Below are positions 40,698-51,326 of a stretch of DNA of 64,000 nucleotides, in pieces. The notes under the pieces were generated by a model that saw only the letters and a program-made list of their open reading frames with translations, was not told the origin of the DNA and made no database searches. The stretch is from the NCBI RefSeq assembly GCF_047462415.1, contig NZ_JANSJE010000016.1, positions 1-64,000 on the forward strand, in the 5' to 3' direction. The first letter of the stretch is position 1. The number at the start of each line of letters is the position of its first letter. Source of the DNA: Thermostichus sp047462415 (GTDB taxonomy: Bacteria; Cyanobacteriota; Cyanobacteriia; Thermostichales; Thermostichaceae). The position numbers and the translations under genes are program-made.

Positions 40698-42059
40698 TCA
40701 GAAGGATCTAGCCCGGACGGCAGCCGCTTCCTGGATTACCTCGTCTCCAGGCTGTAGCCCACTGTGGATCTCCACCTGATCCCCATAGCGGGATCCCACC
40801 ACCACGGGCGTAAACAGCGGCTTGCCGTCCACCAGCCGGTACACGCCCGTAAGGCCGAACTGTTCTACCAGGCTTGCTTGGGGCAGGAGCAGGGCTTGGC
40901 GGGTTTCTCCTGCCAACTTCAGACGGCCCAGCATGCCCGGCATTGCTCCGGGGAGCGGGGGAATCTCCACCTTCACCTCCACCGTTCTTGAGCTGGGGTC
41001 GGCGCTGGGGATGATTTGGCGGATGGTTCCCTCCACGGTTTGGTTGAGGCTGTCGATGCTGATGGGCACCGCTTGTCCCACCCGGATTTGGCCGGCCAGG
41101 GATTCGGGCAAGGCCACGGAAAACCGCAGCCGCTCGCTGCTTTCTAGCTCCACAATCGGCTGGCCCGGCCCCGCCAAAGCCCCTACCTCCACATACTTGC
41201 GGGTGACAACGCCGGCAAAGGGGGCAACCAGGGTTCCGTAGGCAAGGTTGGCTTGGGTTTGCGCCACCCCTGCCTGGGCCTGGGCCATGGCTGCCTGCAC
41301 CTCAGGGATCCGGCTTTCCGCCTGGGCAAGCTGGGCCCGTGCTTGGGTCAATCCCTGTTCGGCCTGCTGGATCCCGGCCTCGAGCTGGGCCAGGCGGCCC
41401 AGGAGCACGGCTACCCGCGTATTGGCCTGATCCACCTGGGCTTGGGCCACGGCTCCTTCGGCGTGCAGCTTCTGCATCCGCTCTTGGTGCAAACGGGCCT
41501 CCTGCAGCTCCGCTTCCGCCTGCTGCTTCTGGGCTTGCACCTGGCGCAAGGCTTCTTCCGCTCCCCTCACCCCCGCCTGGGCGGCCAGAAGGCCTGCTTG
41601 GGCCTGCTGCAGTTGCGCCTCAGCCTGTTGCCGCTGGGCTTGGGCCTGTTGCTGGGCGGCTTGCACATCGCTGATATCCAGGCGGGCAATCAGGGATCCA
41701 GCCGCCACCCGCTGCCCCTCCTGAACCGGCAGCTCCACGACTCGGCCCACGATGCGGCTGCTGAGGGGGGTGCGCTCCACGGCCTCTAGGCTGCCCACCA
41801 GGATCCGCTCTTGGCTGATTTCCCGTGGCTTGACCTCCAGCGTGGTCAGCGGGGCGGCCTCGGTGGCTTCCAGGGATCCTGTCCCGCCGACGCGACCGGC
41901 AACCTCCAAAGCTGCCCCCCCTTGGCCGGGCCGGCCTTGGGATCTCAGCAGCCAGCCGCCCAGCCCCCCTAGCGAGAGGAAGAGCAGCGCCCAGCCCAGG
42001 TGGCCCCAGCTCCAGCCGGAAAACGTTTGTTGTTGCAACCTGCCGACTTGAGTTTTCAT
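40698..42059 (-). CDS. RND efflux periplasmic adaptor (membrane-fusion protein)
   Basis: HlyD/AcrA-like adaptor that links an inner-membrane pump to TolC. One N-terminal transmembrane segment (LGWALLFLSLGGLGGWLLR), a lipoyl half-motif RIVGRVVELPVQEGQRVAAGSLIARLD, a Gln/Ala-rich coiled-coil hairpin of about 130 residues, the second lipoyl half LVAPFAGVVTRKYVEVGALAGPGQPIVEL, and a beta-barrel domain. The N-terminal RVGGTGSL is encoded by the 24-nt dispersed element. It is the last gene of the cluster beginning with the RND pump at 47979, 50 bp after the SQR gene, and most likely partners that pump. Confidence 0.9.
   Translation of the reverse strand: MKTQVGRLQQQTFSGWSWGHLGWALLFLSLGGLGGWLLRSQGRPGQGGAALEVAGRVGGTGSLEATEAAPLTTLEVKPREISQERILVGSLEAVERTPLSSRIVGRVVELPVQEGQRVAAGSLIARLDISDVQAAQQQAQAQRQQAEAQLQQAQAGLLAAQAGVRGAEEALRQVQAQKQQAEAELQEARLHQERMQKLHAEGAVAQAQVDQANTRVAVLLGRLAQLEAGIQQAEQGLTQARAQLAQAESRIPEVQAAMAQAQAGVAQTQANLAYGTLVAPFAGVVTRKYVEVGALAGPGQPIVELESSERLRFSVALPESLAGQIRVGQAVPISIDSLNQTVEGTIRQIIPSADPSSRTVEVKVEIPPLPGAMPGMLGRLKLAGETRQALLLPQASLVEQFGLTGVYRLVDGKPLFTPVVVGSRYGDQVEIHSGLQPGDEVIQEAAAVRARSF
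41872..41895 (-). repeat. 24-nt dispersed element, copy 4 (inside the adaptor gene)
   Basis: On the - strand CGCGTCGGCGGGACAGGATC plus adjacent bases; encodes RVGGTGSL in the periplasmic N-terminal segment. It has acquired a GGATCC and differs from the hisZ copy at 5 of 24 positions. Confidence 0.55.
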
Positions 42060-42109
42060 AGCGCAAGTGTCCGGCGTAACTTGAGCGTGACGAGAAAATC
42101 GGAACTTTT

Positions 42110-43402
42110 CTAAGGGGAGACCAAATCTCCCAATGGCTTGGAGATGGGCTCTATCAGAGAGAGCCCCACCCCCTGCAAACTGAGGCGCTCAAACCAAGGC
42201 ACCGCCCACCCCCAGCGCATCTTGGCCAGGAAATAGTGCTCAAAGGCGGACTTGAGCCAACTGACCCATGGCCCTTGTACGGCCAGGGCGCGGCGGCGGC
42301 GCCCCAGCACCGGCAAGACAGGATCCGCCAAAAAGAGAATGCCCGTATCGCCGAAGTCGGCAAAGCAGATGGCTTCCAGCGTCGGGCTCACGGGTTCCCC
42401 CCGCAGGGCTCCCAGGCGCAGGGCGATATTGTGCGCCACTGCCATCCCCATCGCCTCGGTCATCTGGCCGGTTTTGGGCACTCCCACCGGCAAAGGGGTT
42501 GTCTCGGAAGGGGCTAGCTGGGTCACCACGCCCACCGCATAGAAGCTATCGAAGTCGGGATGCTGGTAGGTGGAAGTTACCGGCAGGAAACCGCGGGCGT
42601 CCGTCAGGCCGGGGACTTCCCGCAGGAACTGGGCTCCCCGGAAGGGCGGCAGCAGCATGGCGTAGGCAAAAGGGATCCGCTCCCCTTCTGCCAGCACGAT
42701 TTCCCCCTCTTCGACACGGGCAATGGCAGTATTGGCCAAAACCCGGATCTGCCGCTGGGCCAGCAGCCGTTTCACCAGCTCCTCGGCCCCCGCCATGCCG
42801 CCAATCCCGAAATGGCCAGCATAGGGCTCCGGCGTGATGAAGGTGATGGGCACCTGCTCCCGCAGCCCTCTTTTTCGCAACTGCCCCTCGGCCAGCAAGA
42901 CAAACTCATAGGCCGGCCCAAAACAACTGGCCCCCGGCACCGCCCCCACCACCAGCGGCCCCGGCTGGCGGAGAAACTCTGCCCACGCCTTCTGAGCTAG
43001 CAAAGCATGGTGCGGCGTGCACACCGACTGGGTAAACCCCTGTTCCGGCCCCAGACCTGGGATGGCGTCCAAGGCCAACTCCGCTCCCGTGGCCACCACC
43101 AAGTAGTCGTAGGCCAGAGGCTCCCCGTTAACCCGCAGGGTGCGCTTTGGCGGCTGCAAGTCGGTTACCGTGCCCTGGATAAATTCAATCCCCTTCCTCT
43201 CCAGCCGCTGCGGCAGCTCCACCTGAATGTCCGCCAGCCGCTTCAGGCCCAGCGCCACCCACGGCAGAGAAGGGGTAAACGTAAACTTTGGAGTATTGCT
43301 GACTACAGTTACCTGGTGGGATCCCTGCGGCAAAAGATGCCGCAGCTCGTAGGCAGTAGGCAGCCCTCCCAGCCCAGCCCCAATGATGACGACGCGAGCC
43401 AT
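42110..43402 (-). CDS. sqr: Sulfide:quinone oxidoreductase
   Basis: Flavoprotein that oxidises sulfide and reduces the quinone pool. From ATG 43402 (about 430 residues) the FAD motif is IIGAGLGGLPTAYEL, and the three active-site Cys expected of SQR are present at 128 (SVCTPHH), 160 (GASCFGPAYEF) and 346 (AICFADFGDTG). The FYAVGVVTQLAP and GVPKTGQMTEAMGMAVAHNI segments are also SQR-like. Two amphipathic C-terminal helices (HYFLAKMRWGWAVPWFERL) would sit on the membrane. It is flanked by a Rieske protein gene and an RND adaptor gene on the same strand. The frame extends upstream to 43543 but overlaps the Rieske gene there. Confidence 0.88.
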   Translation of the reverse strand: MARVVIIGAGLGGLPTAYELRHLLPQGSHQVTVVSNTPKFTFTPSLPWVALGLKRLADIQVELPQRLERKGIEFIQGTVTDLQPPKRTLRVNGEPLAYDYLVVATGAELALDAIPGLGPEQGFTQSVCTPHHALLAQKAWAEFLRQPGPLVVGAVPGASCFGPAYEFVLLAEGQLRKRGLREQVPITFITPEPYAGHFGIGGMAGAEELVKRLLAQRQIRVLANTAIARVEEGEIVLAEGERIPFAYAMLLPPFRGAQFLREVPGLTDARGFLPVTSTYQHPDFDSFYAVGVVTQLAPSETTPLPVGVPKTGQMTEAMGMAVAHNIALRLGALRGEPVSPTLEAICFADFGDTGILFLADPVLPVLGRRRRALAVQGPWVSWLKSAFEHYFLAKMRWGWAVPWFERLSLQGVGLSLIEPISKPLGDLVSP

Positions 43403-43476
43403 AGAAAATGCCCCCTCTTTTCTGAACTTGATGAAAAAAACCTGCGGCCAGAAGCCGATCCCAAGAGCGCCCTCCT

Positions 43477-44013
43477 TCACACCCACCAGGGCAGACTCCC
43501 CGTTCGCGGATCGACATCCAACCAGGGAGAGAGCCAGATCCACCCCTCCCGCACCTCCACCCGCACCAGTTTCAGAGGCAGCGCTGCCGGCCCTCGAATC
43601 ACCGAGCCATCAGCCGCATAGCGGGATCCGTGACAAGGACACTGGAACTCTTCGGCCAGCGGGTTCCACGGGAAGGTGCAGCCCAGGTGGGTACAGTTGT
43701 TCACCAGCCCTTGCTCGTCCAGCTTCCCCCCCTCCCTAACGGTAAGGTAGGTGGGCTCCCCCGCCAGACCCGCCACCAGCGCCCGCGTCCCAGACGGCTC
43801 TGCCAAGATCTGCTCCGCCGGGATCGGGTTCCCCAGTTTGTCTTTGGCCAGGGCCGATCCATTGGCGGATCCCTCCGCCGGCGGGATGAGATAGCGGCCC
43901 AGCGGGTAGAGCACCGAACCCGCCACCGCCGCCAGCGCCGAGCCGGTCAGGAAGTTGAGAAAACGGCGCCGCGACAGCGGCGGCTCTTCAAACGGAACCA
44001 GGGCGGCGTCCAT
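43477..44013 (-). CDS. Rieske [2Fe-2S] protein (PetC-like)
   Basis: 178 residues from ATG 44013. N-terminal twin-arginine signal/anchor (LSRRRFLNFLTGSALAAVAGSVLYPLGRYL), then the Rieske fold with both cluster motifs: C107-T-H109-LGC112 and C125-PC127-H128-GS. The two Cys for the stabilising disulfide (112 and 127) are present. It resembles the minor PetC paralogues of cyanobacteria more than the main cytochrome b6f subunit; no petA is adjacent, as it would be for the main petC. Location next to SQR suggests a role in sulfide-linked electron transfer, which is inference. Confidence 0.88.
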   Translation of the reverse strand: MDAALVPFEEPPLSRRRFLNFLTGSALAAVAGSVLYPLGRYLIPPAEGSANGSALAKDKLGNPIPAEQILAEPSGTRALVAGLAGEPTYLTVREGGKLDEQGLVNNCTHLGCTFPWNPLAEEFQCPCHGSRYAADGSVIRGPAALPLKLVRVEVREGWIWLSPWLDVDPRTGSLPWWV

Positions 44014-44066
44014 AGAAATTAAACTCCTTTGCAACCTTCTCCTATCATTATCATTATTTTGGCAAA

Positions 44067-44080
44067 CTATATAACTATAT
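44067..44080 (-). promoter_or_regulatory. Shared motif upstream of the Rieske gene
   Basis: On the - strand TATAGTTATATAGT, 12 of 14 bases identical to the motif at 48012-48025 upstream of the RND gene and in the same orientation. It lies about 54 bp before the Rieske ATG, within a tandem AACTATAT repeat (44066-44081, + strand). Operator or promoter element; the regulator is unknown. Confidence 0.5.
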
Positions 44081-44130
44081 GTCGATAGAAAGATAATACA
44101 GAGTCCCCTTCCTCTCCCTGGGACAAGGGG

Positions 44131-44721
44131 CTATTGAGGAGATTCCTCCTCTTCGGGAATGAACACGGCGTACATGCCCCGCAGGTCTCCCACCTTGAAG
44201 TCGTAGGCCCGGTCTTGGGGGTACTTGCTGACAATGAAGGCCGGTCGCGAGTCCTTGGGCCCATGACAGGCCAGGCAGCTAGCCTCGACGTTGATGCGGC
44301 GGTAGTAGCGAATGCCCCTCTGGCCAGCCAGCACTTCCCGCTCCCAAAAGCCAATGAGCTCCGGATCCCGCTGGAAACGGGCCAGGGCCATCGTGGCGTG
44401 TAGATTGTCGGGGGCGTGCTCCGGGTTACGGTACTTTTGGGCAATTTGCTTAACTTGCCAGCCATTTTCTTGGGCCAGGGCCTGCGCCTGCACCGCCACA
44501 GGGCGACAAACCTGTTTGAAGGTCTCGGCATCCACCCCCGCAGGTGGGGATCCGGCCAAGCTGGCCGCCAGGCCGTGCCGCAGTTGATCCAGGTATTCTA
44601 CGGACTCCACCGCTTTGGCCAGTTGGGCGGGATCCGGCTGGGCCAAGGCTGCGGCAGCGCCCCAGCCCAAGCTGCCTAAGGCCACCGCCAGCAAGAGCCA
44701 TCTTCTCAGGTATGTCCACAT
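44131..44721 (-). CDS. Tll0287-like haem protein (DUF3365)
   Basis: About 196 residues with a signal peptide (RRWLLLAVALGSLGWGAAAALAQ). The C-terminal part has INVEASCLACHG, a c-type haem attachment motif CxxCH, and the DUF3365 ending YDFKVGDLRGMYAVFIP. The family includes Thermosynechococcus Tll0287, a periplasmic PAS-like cytochrome proposed as a redox sensor. It sits 42 bp after the RND gene on the same strand and upstream of the Rieske gene, between efflux and redox genes. Confidence 0.85.
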   Translation of the reverse strand: MWTYLRRWLLLAVALGSLGWGAAAALAQPDPAQLAKAVESVEYLDQLRHGLAASLAGSPPAGVDAETFKQVCRPVAVQAQALAQENGWQVKQIAQKYRNPEHAPDNLHATMALARFQRDPELIGFWEREVLAGQRGIRYYRRINVEASCLACHGPKDSRPAFIVSKYPQDRAYDFKVGDLRGMYAVFIPEEEESPQ

Positions 44722-44763
44722 CGTCTTGTCTCCTTCTCGAAGGGTGGATGTCAAAAAGTTTCT

Positions 44764-47700
44764 CTACGGGTGGGATGGCTGGTGCTCCAGAGCCGGCTTG
44801 GCTTTGGCAAGGCGGATTTGCTCCCCGTAGAACCAGATGGGAATGACCACCAGGGTCAGAGCCGAAGAGGTCAACATCCCCGTCAACAGCGTCCAGGCCA
44901 AGCCTGACCACACCGGGTCGGACAAGATGGGTACCGTGCCCAGCATGGTGGTGATGCTGGTCAGCAAAATCGGACGGAAACGAACGGCCCCGGCTGCCAC
45001 AAGGGCTTTCTCCAGGCTGACTCCCTGCGCCCGCTGGTCGGCGATAAACTCCAGCAAGACGATGGCGTTGCGCACCACGATCCCCGCCAAGGCGATCACC
45101 CCAATCATGGCCGTGGCGCTGAAGTACACTCCGTTGAGGCTAAAGCCCACCAGGATGCCGATAAGGGCCAGGGGAATGCTGCCCAAGATGATCAGCGGAA
45201 CCTTGAAGCTGCGGAACTGGCCCACCAGGATGAGGTAAATCAACAAAATGGCTACCAACATCGCGAGGCCCAGATCCCGGAACACGTCCAGGGTCAGCTT
45301 CCATTCCCCATCCCACTGGATCCAAAAGCCCTTGGGGAGGGGATGCCGCCAGAAATAGGCTATTTGATCCAAGACTGCATAGACCGAGGAGCGGCGGGCC
45401 ATCTCGCCCATTACGTAGGCCACGGGCCGCTGGTCTTTATGGAAGATGGGCTCGTCGGCCACTGTGGGCACCCACTCCACCAGCTCCGACAGGGGAACCA
45501 GGGATCCCGTCGGCGTCGGCAGTTGAATGCGGTTGAGATCCTCCAGGCTTTGCCGGGCCGACGGCTCGAGGCGGACATGGATCCCCACGGGTGTCAGCTC
45601 CCCAGGCAGTTGCAGGATGCTGACGGTGGATCCCCGCAGGGCCAAGCTCAAGGTCTGGGAGACCTCCGCCGTGGTCAGGCCGACGCGGTTGGCCCGCTCC
45701 GGATCCACCTTCAGGGTCAACTGGGGAATGGGGTTTTTCACCGAGTCGTCGATGTCCACCACGCCCTCCGTCTCGCCAAACACCTGGCGCACCTGCTTGG
45801 CCAACTGCCGCAGTTGGGCGTAGTCGGGGCCATAGATTTCTGCCAGCAGGGTAGACCGCACGGGCGGCCCAGGTGGATCTTCCACCAGCTTGACGATGGC
45901 GTTGTGCCGCTCCGCCACCGCTTGCATAGCAGGCCGTAGGCGCAGCACGATCCCTTCCGAGTCGATCCGACGGGCTTCCGGCTGGCTGAGGTGGACGCGG
46001 ATGTCGGCCACATCCTCGCCCTCGCGGCGGTAGGATCCCCGCAGCAGGCCGTTGAAGTCCACCGGCGCCCCTGTACCCACGTAGGTTTCAAAGCTAAACA
46101 CCTCGGGATCCTGCTTGAGCACCTCCTCCAGCTCGCGGGCTACAGCGTCGGTAGCGGCCAGCTCCGTCCCCCGCGGCATATCCAACTGCACTAGGAAGGT
46201 GTCCTTGTCCGCCTTGGGCAGCATGCGAAACTTTACCACCTGGGTCAGGGGTAGGAGAAAGCTGGCCAAGAACAGGCCGGTGACCACCCCGATCAGCAGA
46301 CGCCGCCGGAAGGCCGACTCCAGCAGCGGCTGCATCACGCGGCGGTAGAGCCGATACAGGCGCGTTTCTTCCAGAGCGAGCTGGGGTGGAGAGGCCTCGG
46401 TGGAGGACTTGAGGCGAATCCAGCGGGCCGCCAGAAAGGGGGTAACCGTCAGGGCCAGCGTTGTGCTGATGATCATCGCCACCGGCACATTAAAAGGGAT
46501 CGGCCCCATGTAGGGCCCCATCATCCCCGTGACAAAGCGCATGGGCAGGAAGGCCAAAATGACCGTGATGGTGGAGAGAATAACCGGCACACCCAATTCC
46601 TCCACCGCGGCAATCGCCTCCTCCACCTTCTCGCGAAAGTTCATGCCGGGGCGCAGCTCAAAGCGACGGTGGATATTCTCCGTAACGGCGATGGCGTCGT
46701 CCACCAAGGTGCCCAGGGCCAGGATCAGGGCAAAGAGGGTGATGCGGTTAATCGTTTGGCCGGCAACCCAGCCCACGCCCAGCGTGCCGGCCAAAGTTAA
46801 CGGGATTACAAAAGCCACAATGGCCGCCTCCCGCCAGCCCAGGAAGATCAACAACAGGCCCACCACAATGCCGATGGCCTGGAAGAGGCTGTTGTAGAGG
46901 TTCCCAACCGCTTTTGAGGCCGTCCGCCCGTCGTTGCGGGTGACGGCAACTTGGATCCCGGGAGGCAACTGCGGCCGCAACTCTTCCAGCCGCCGAAAAA
47001 TGGCCTTGGCTACGGTGACCGCGTTGGTTCCCGGCTTCTTGGCAATGCCGATGGTGACCGCCGGCTGGGTGATCCACTCTCCCGTCGAGCGGCGGCGCGG
47101 ATCCGGATAGGGCTCTGTGATGGGCTCGTCGCTGCGGAAGTGGATGCGGGTTAGGGAGGTGCGCTCGGCAAACTCATCCCGCACGCTGGCTACATCTCTG
47201 AGATAGACCTCTGGCTTGACCTGAATGGCGGCCACGTCCTCGGCCGAGGCCAGCCGCTGCCCTCCCTCCAGGCGGATCTGCTGGGATCCCACCTCCACTT
47301 CTCCCGCCGGCAGTTGCAAGTTTTCGGCGGCAATCTGTTGGGCCACCTGGGTCGGGGAAAGACCATAGCTGGCCAGCCGCTCCGGATCCAAATCCACCCG
47401 GATGGTGCGGGGATGCCCCCCCACCAGCGTCAGGTGGGCCGTGTTGGGAAGGCTGCGCAGATCCTCCAGCAGCCGCTCTCCCACCCGCCGTAGCTGATTG
47501 TCGGTGTAGTCGGCCCCTGTCAAGGTCAGGGTAACGATGGGAACATCGTCAATGATGACCGGCTGCACCTGATAGCTGGCGCCGGGGGGGAAGAGCTCGG
47601 GGTGGCTAAACAGATGGTTTTGCAGCTTAAACAGGCTGTCTTCCCAGTTTTCCCCCACCTCATACTGCACCGTGATCAAGCCGCCAGAGGCCTGGGCCAC

Positions 47701-47979
47701 CGAGTAGATGTGGTCGATCCCTGTCAGCTCCCGTAGCTTCGCTTCCACAGGGGTGATCAGCGTCTTCTCCACGACCTCGGCACTGGCCCCCGGATACCGC
47801 AAAACTACATCCGCTGCCGGGACGACAATTTGCGGGTTTTCTTCCTTGGGGGTCAAGGTCGCCGCCAGCAGGCCAAAGATGGCCAGACCCACAATAATCA
47901 AGGAAGTAAGCTGGGCGTTGTTGATAAAGTAAGCGGTAACCCGCCCCACCCCTTGGTGCGGCTTCTCCAGCTCTGACAT
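44764..47979 (-). CDS. RND-family efflux permease
   Basis: 1071 residues with the RND layout: first helix LTSLIIVGLAIFGLLAATLTP, a large periplasmic loop, the helix 4 region LILALGTLVDDAIAVTENIHRRF (the Asp pair of proton relay), the second loop and a matching second half with IGVIALAGIVVRNAIVLLEFI. It belongs to the AcrB/CzcA-type proteins whose N-terminus reads TPKEENPQIVVPAADVVLRYPGASAEVVEKTL, similar to HAE-type pumps; substrate unknown. The adaptor is encoded 2.7 kb downstream in the same cluster, separated by three redox genes, and TolC at 11.5-13.0 kb. Confidence 0.92.
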   Translation of the reverse strand: MSELEKPHQGVGRVTAYFINNAQLTSLIIVGLAIFGLLAATLTPKEENPQIVVPAADVVLRYPGASAEVVEKTLITPVEAKLRELTGIDHIYSVAQASGGLITVQYEVGENWEDSLFKLQNHLFSHPELFPPGASYQVQPVIIDDVPIVTLTLTGADYTDNQLRRVGERLLEDLRSLPNTAHLTLVGGHPRTIRVDLDPERLASYGLSPTQVAQQIAAENLQLPAGEVEVGSQQIRLEGGQRLASAEDVAAIQVKPEVYLRDVASVRDEFAERTSLTRIHFRSDEPITEPYPDPRRRSTGEWITQPAVTIGIAKKPGTNAVTVAKAIFRRLEELRPQLPPGIQVAVTRNDGRTASKAVGNLYNSLFQAIGIVVGLLLIFLGWREAAIVAFVIPLTLAGTLGVGWVAGQTINRITLFALILALGTLVDDAIAVTENIHRRFELRPGMNFREKVEEAIAAVEELGVPVILSTITVILAFLPMRFVTGMMGPYMGPIPFNVPVAMIISTTLALTVTPFLAARWIRLKSSTEASPPQLALEETRLYRLYRRVMQPLLESAFRRRLLIGVVTGLFLASFLLPLTQVVKFRMLPKADKDTFLVQLDMPRGTELAATDAVARELEEVLKQDPEVFSFETYVGTGAPVDFNGLLRGSYRREGEDVADIRVHLSQPEARRIDSEGIVLRLRPAMQAVAERHNAIVKLVEDPPGPPVRSTLLAEIYGPDYAQLRQLAKQVRQVFGETEGVVDIDDSVKNPIPQLTLKVDPERANRVGLTTAEVSQTLSLALRGSTVSILQLPGELTPVGIHVRLEPSARQSLEDLNRIQLPTPTGSLVPLSELVEWVPTVADEPIFHKDQRPVAYVMGEMARRSSVYAVLDQIAYFWRHPLPKGFWIQWDGEWKLTLDVFRDLGLAMLVAILLIYLILVGQFRSFKVPLIILGSIPLALIGILVGFSLNGVYFSATAMIGVIALAGIVVRNAIVLLEFIADQRAQGVSLEKALVAAGAVRFRPILLTSITTMLGTVPILSDPVWSGLAWTLLTGMLTSSALTLVVIPIWFYGEQIRLAKAKPALEHQPSHP

Positions 47980-48011
47980 GGGAAAAATCCAGATTGGTTC
48001 ATGCTTATACT

Positions 48012-48025
48012 ACCATATAGCTATA
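48012..48025 (-). promoter_or_regulatory. Shared motif upstream of the RND gene
   Basis: On the - strand TATAGCTATATGGT; contains the perfect palindrome TATAGCTATA (48016-48025). It ends 33 bp before the RND ATG. Matches the motif at 44067-44080 at 12 of 14 positions. Confidence 0.5.
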
Positions 48026-48101
48026 CCTTTATGCATCCATAGCTGCTCTTGCCCGTCTTCCGAAGCCGTCACCTGAGGTAGGCCCAGCAAAGGACGAACT
48101 G

Positions 48102-48830
48102 CTACTCGTGGCTGGGTCTAGGAGGGGATCCTGGCTTGGCAATCCAGTAGCCGCACTGGTGTTCTCCGTTCACCTGCCAGGTGAGGCGCTCCACCCGACA
48201 ATCGGGCAGGGCGGCGGCAAACATCTCCAGCTCGTGGCCGCAGACGCTGGGAAAGCGCTGGGCAATCTGGGCGATGGCGCAGTGGTGCTCCACCAAGACA
48301 TATTGCTCGACATACTGCTCAGAGCCTTCTGCTGCAATCGGGGCAGCCAGGTTGGCAGGATAGGGGTAGTACTCCGCCATGTAGCCCTCTGCCTGGCGCA
48401 ACTGCACCAGGCGCTCCAGCCGCTCGGCCAGGGATCCGGAGCCCATCTGGGCTTGGTACTCCTGGGCTTTGCGCTGCCACTGCTGCTGGAGCAGGGATCC
48501 CATCTGTTCGGATCCCAGGGTTTCAGCCAGCGTATTGAGCAGACCGAGGGCAAACTCGTCGTAGCCGGTGGGGAATTGCGCTTCTCCTTGGGGGCTGAGC
48601 TGATAGAGGTGCTGGGGGCGGCCCAAACCGCTAGCTTGAGCGACATGGTGGATCAGCCCCTCTGCCTCCAGATCCTTGAGGTGGCGGCGAATGGCCTGGG
48701 GAGAAATGCCCAAGTGCTCTGCCAGAGTCTGGGCGGTGGCCTGCCCCGTCTTGCGTAGGTAGATCAAGATAGCCTGCTTGCTGGAAACGGGTTGCGTGAA
48801 CGGATCGGTGATCTTGCGCGCGCTCTCCAC
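48102..48830 (-). CDS. sufR: Iron-sulfur cluster biosynthesis repressor SufR
   Basis: DeoR-type winged-helix repressor of sufBCDS with a [4Fe-4S] cluster. HTH: QAILIYLRKTGQATAQTLAEHLGISPQAIRRHLKDLEAEGLI followed by GRPQHLYQLS. The C-terminal half carries conserved Cys (HHCAIAQIAQRFPSVCGHELEMFAAALPDCRVERL, GEHQCGYWI) that bind the cluster. It is divergent from sufB, with a CAAC-N6-GTTG operator between them. Confidence 0.94.
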   Translation of the reverse strand: MESARKITDPFTQPVSSKQAILIYLRKTGQATAQTLAEHLGISPQAIRRHLKDLEAEGLIHHVAQASGLGRPQHLYQLSPQGEAQFPTGYDEFALGLLNTLAETLGSEQMGSLLQQQWQRKAQEYQAQMGSGSLAERLERLVQLRQAEGYMAEYYPYPANLAAPIAAEGSEQYVEQYVLVEHHCAIAQIAQRFPSVCGHELEMFAAALPDCRVERLTWQVNGEHQCGYWIAKPGSPPRPSHE

Positions 48831-48930
48831 CCTCGCCCTCCTGGTTAGACTGGGTTTACTCGGCTGCCGCTGCCAGCACCGCTACTTTGACAAGGGGATC
48901 ATTGCTAAAGTAACCTGAGGATTAGTTAAG

Positions 48931-48944
48931 CAACAACCATGTTG
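48931..48944. promoter_or_regulatory. SufR operator (CAAC-N6-GTTG)
   Basis: CAAC AACCAT GTTG, exactly the inverted repeat described for SufR in Synechocystis, inside a slightly longer palindrome AACAAC-CAT-GTTGTT. It is 101 bp from the sufR start and 48 bp from the sufB start. Confidence 0.8.
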
Positions 48945-48992
48945 TTTTAATTGGCCATCTGTTTTGCCCCTGTCCCTAACCGAGAGCCATCC

Positions 48993-50429
<1,437 letters not shown>

Positions 50430-50552
50430 ATCCCTGGCGAGCGGCTATGCTCGTTGCCAATTGCCGAGCAGCCTGGCGCAGCTCCACCTTGGGGGCGGCG
50501 CTGAAGGGGTAGGTCTGTCCGCCAATACTTCGACCCAAGACGAACTTCTGAC

Positions 50553-51322
<770 letters not shown>

Positions 51323-51326
<4 letters not shown>

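Noticed and set aside
40423..40757. Short frames on both strands in the 40.4-40.7 kb gap
   Set aside because: Arg/Pro/Gly-rich, no ribosome-binding site and mutually overlapping; treated as non-coding.
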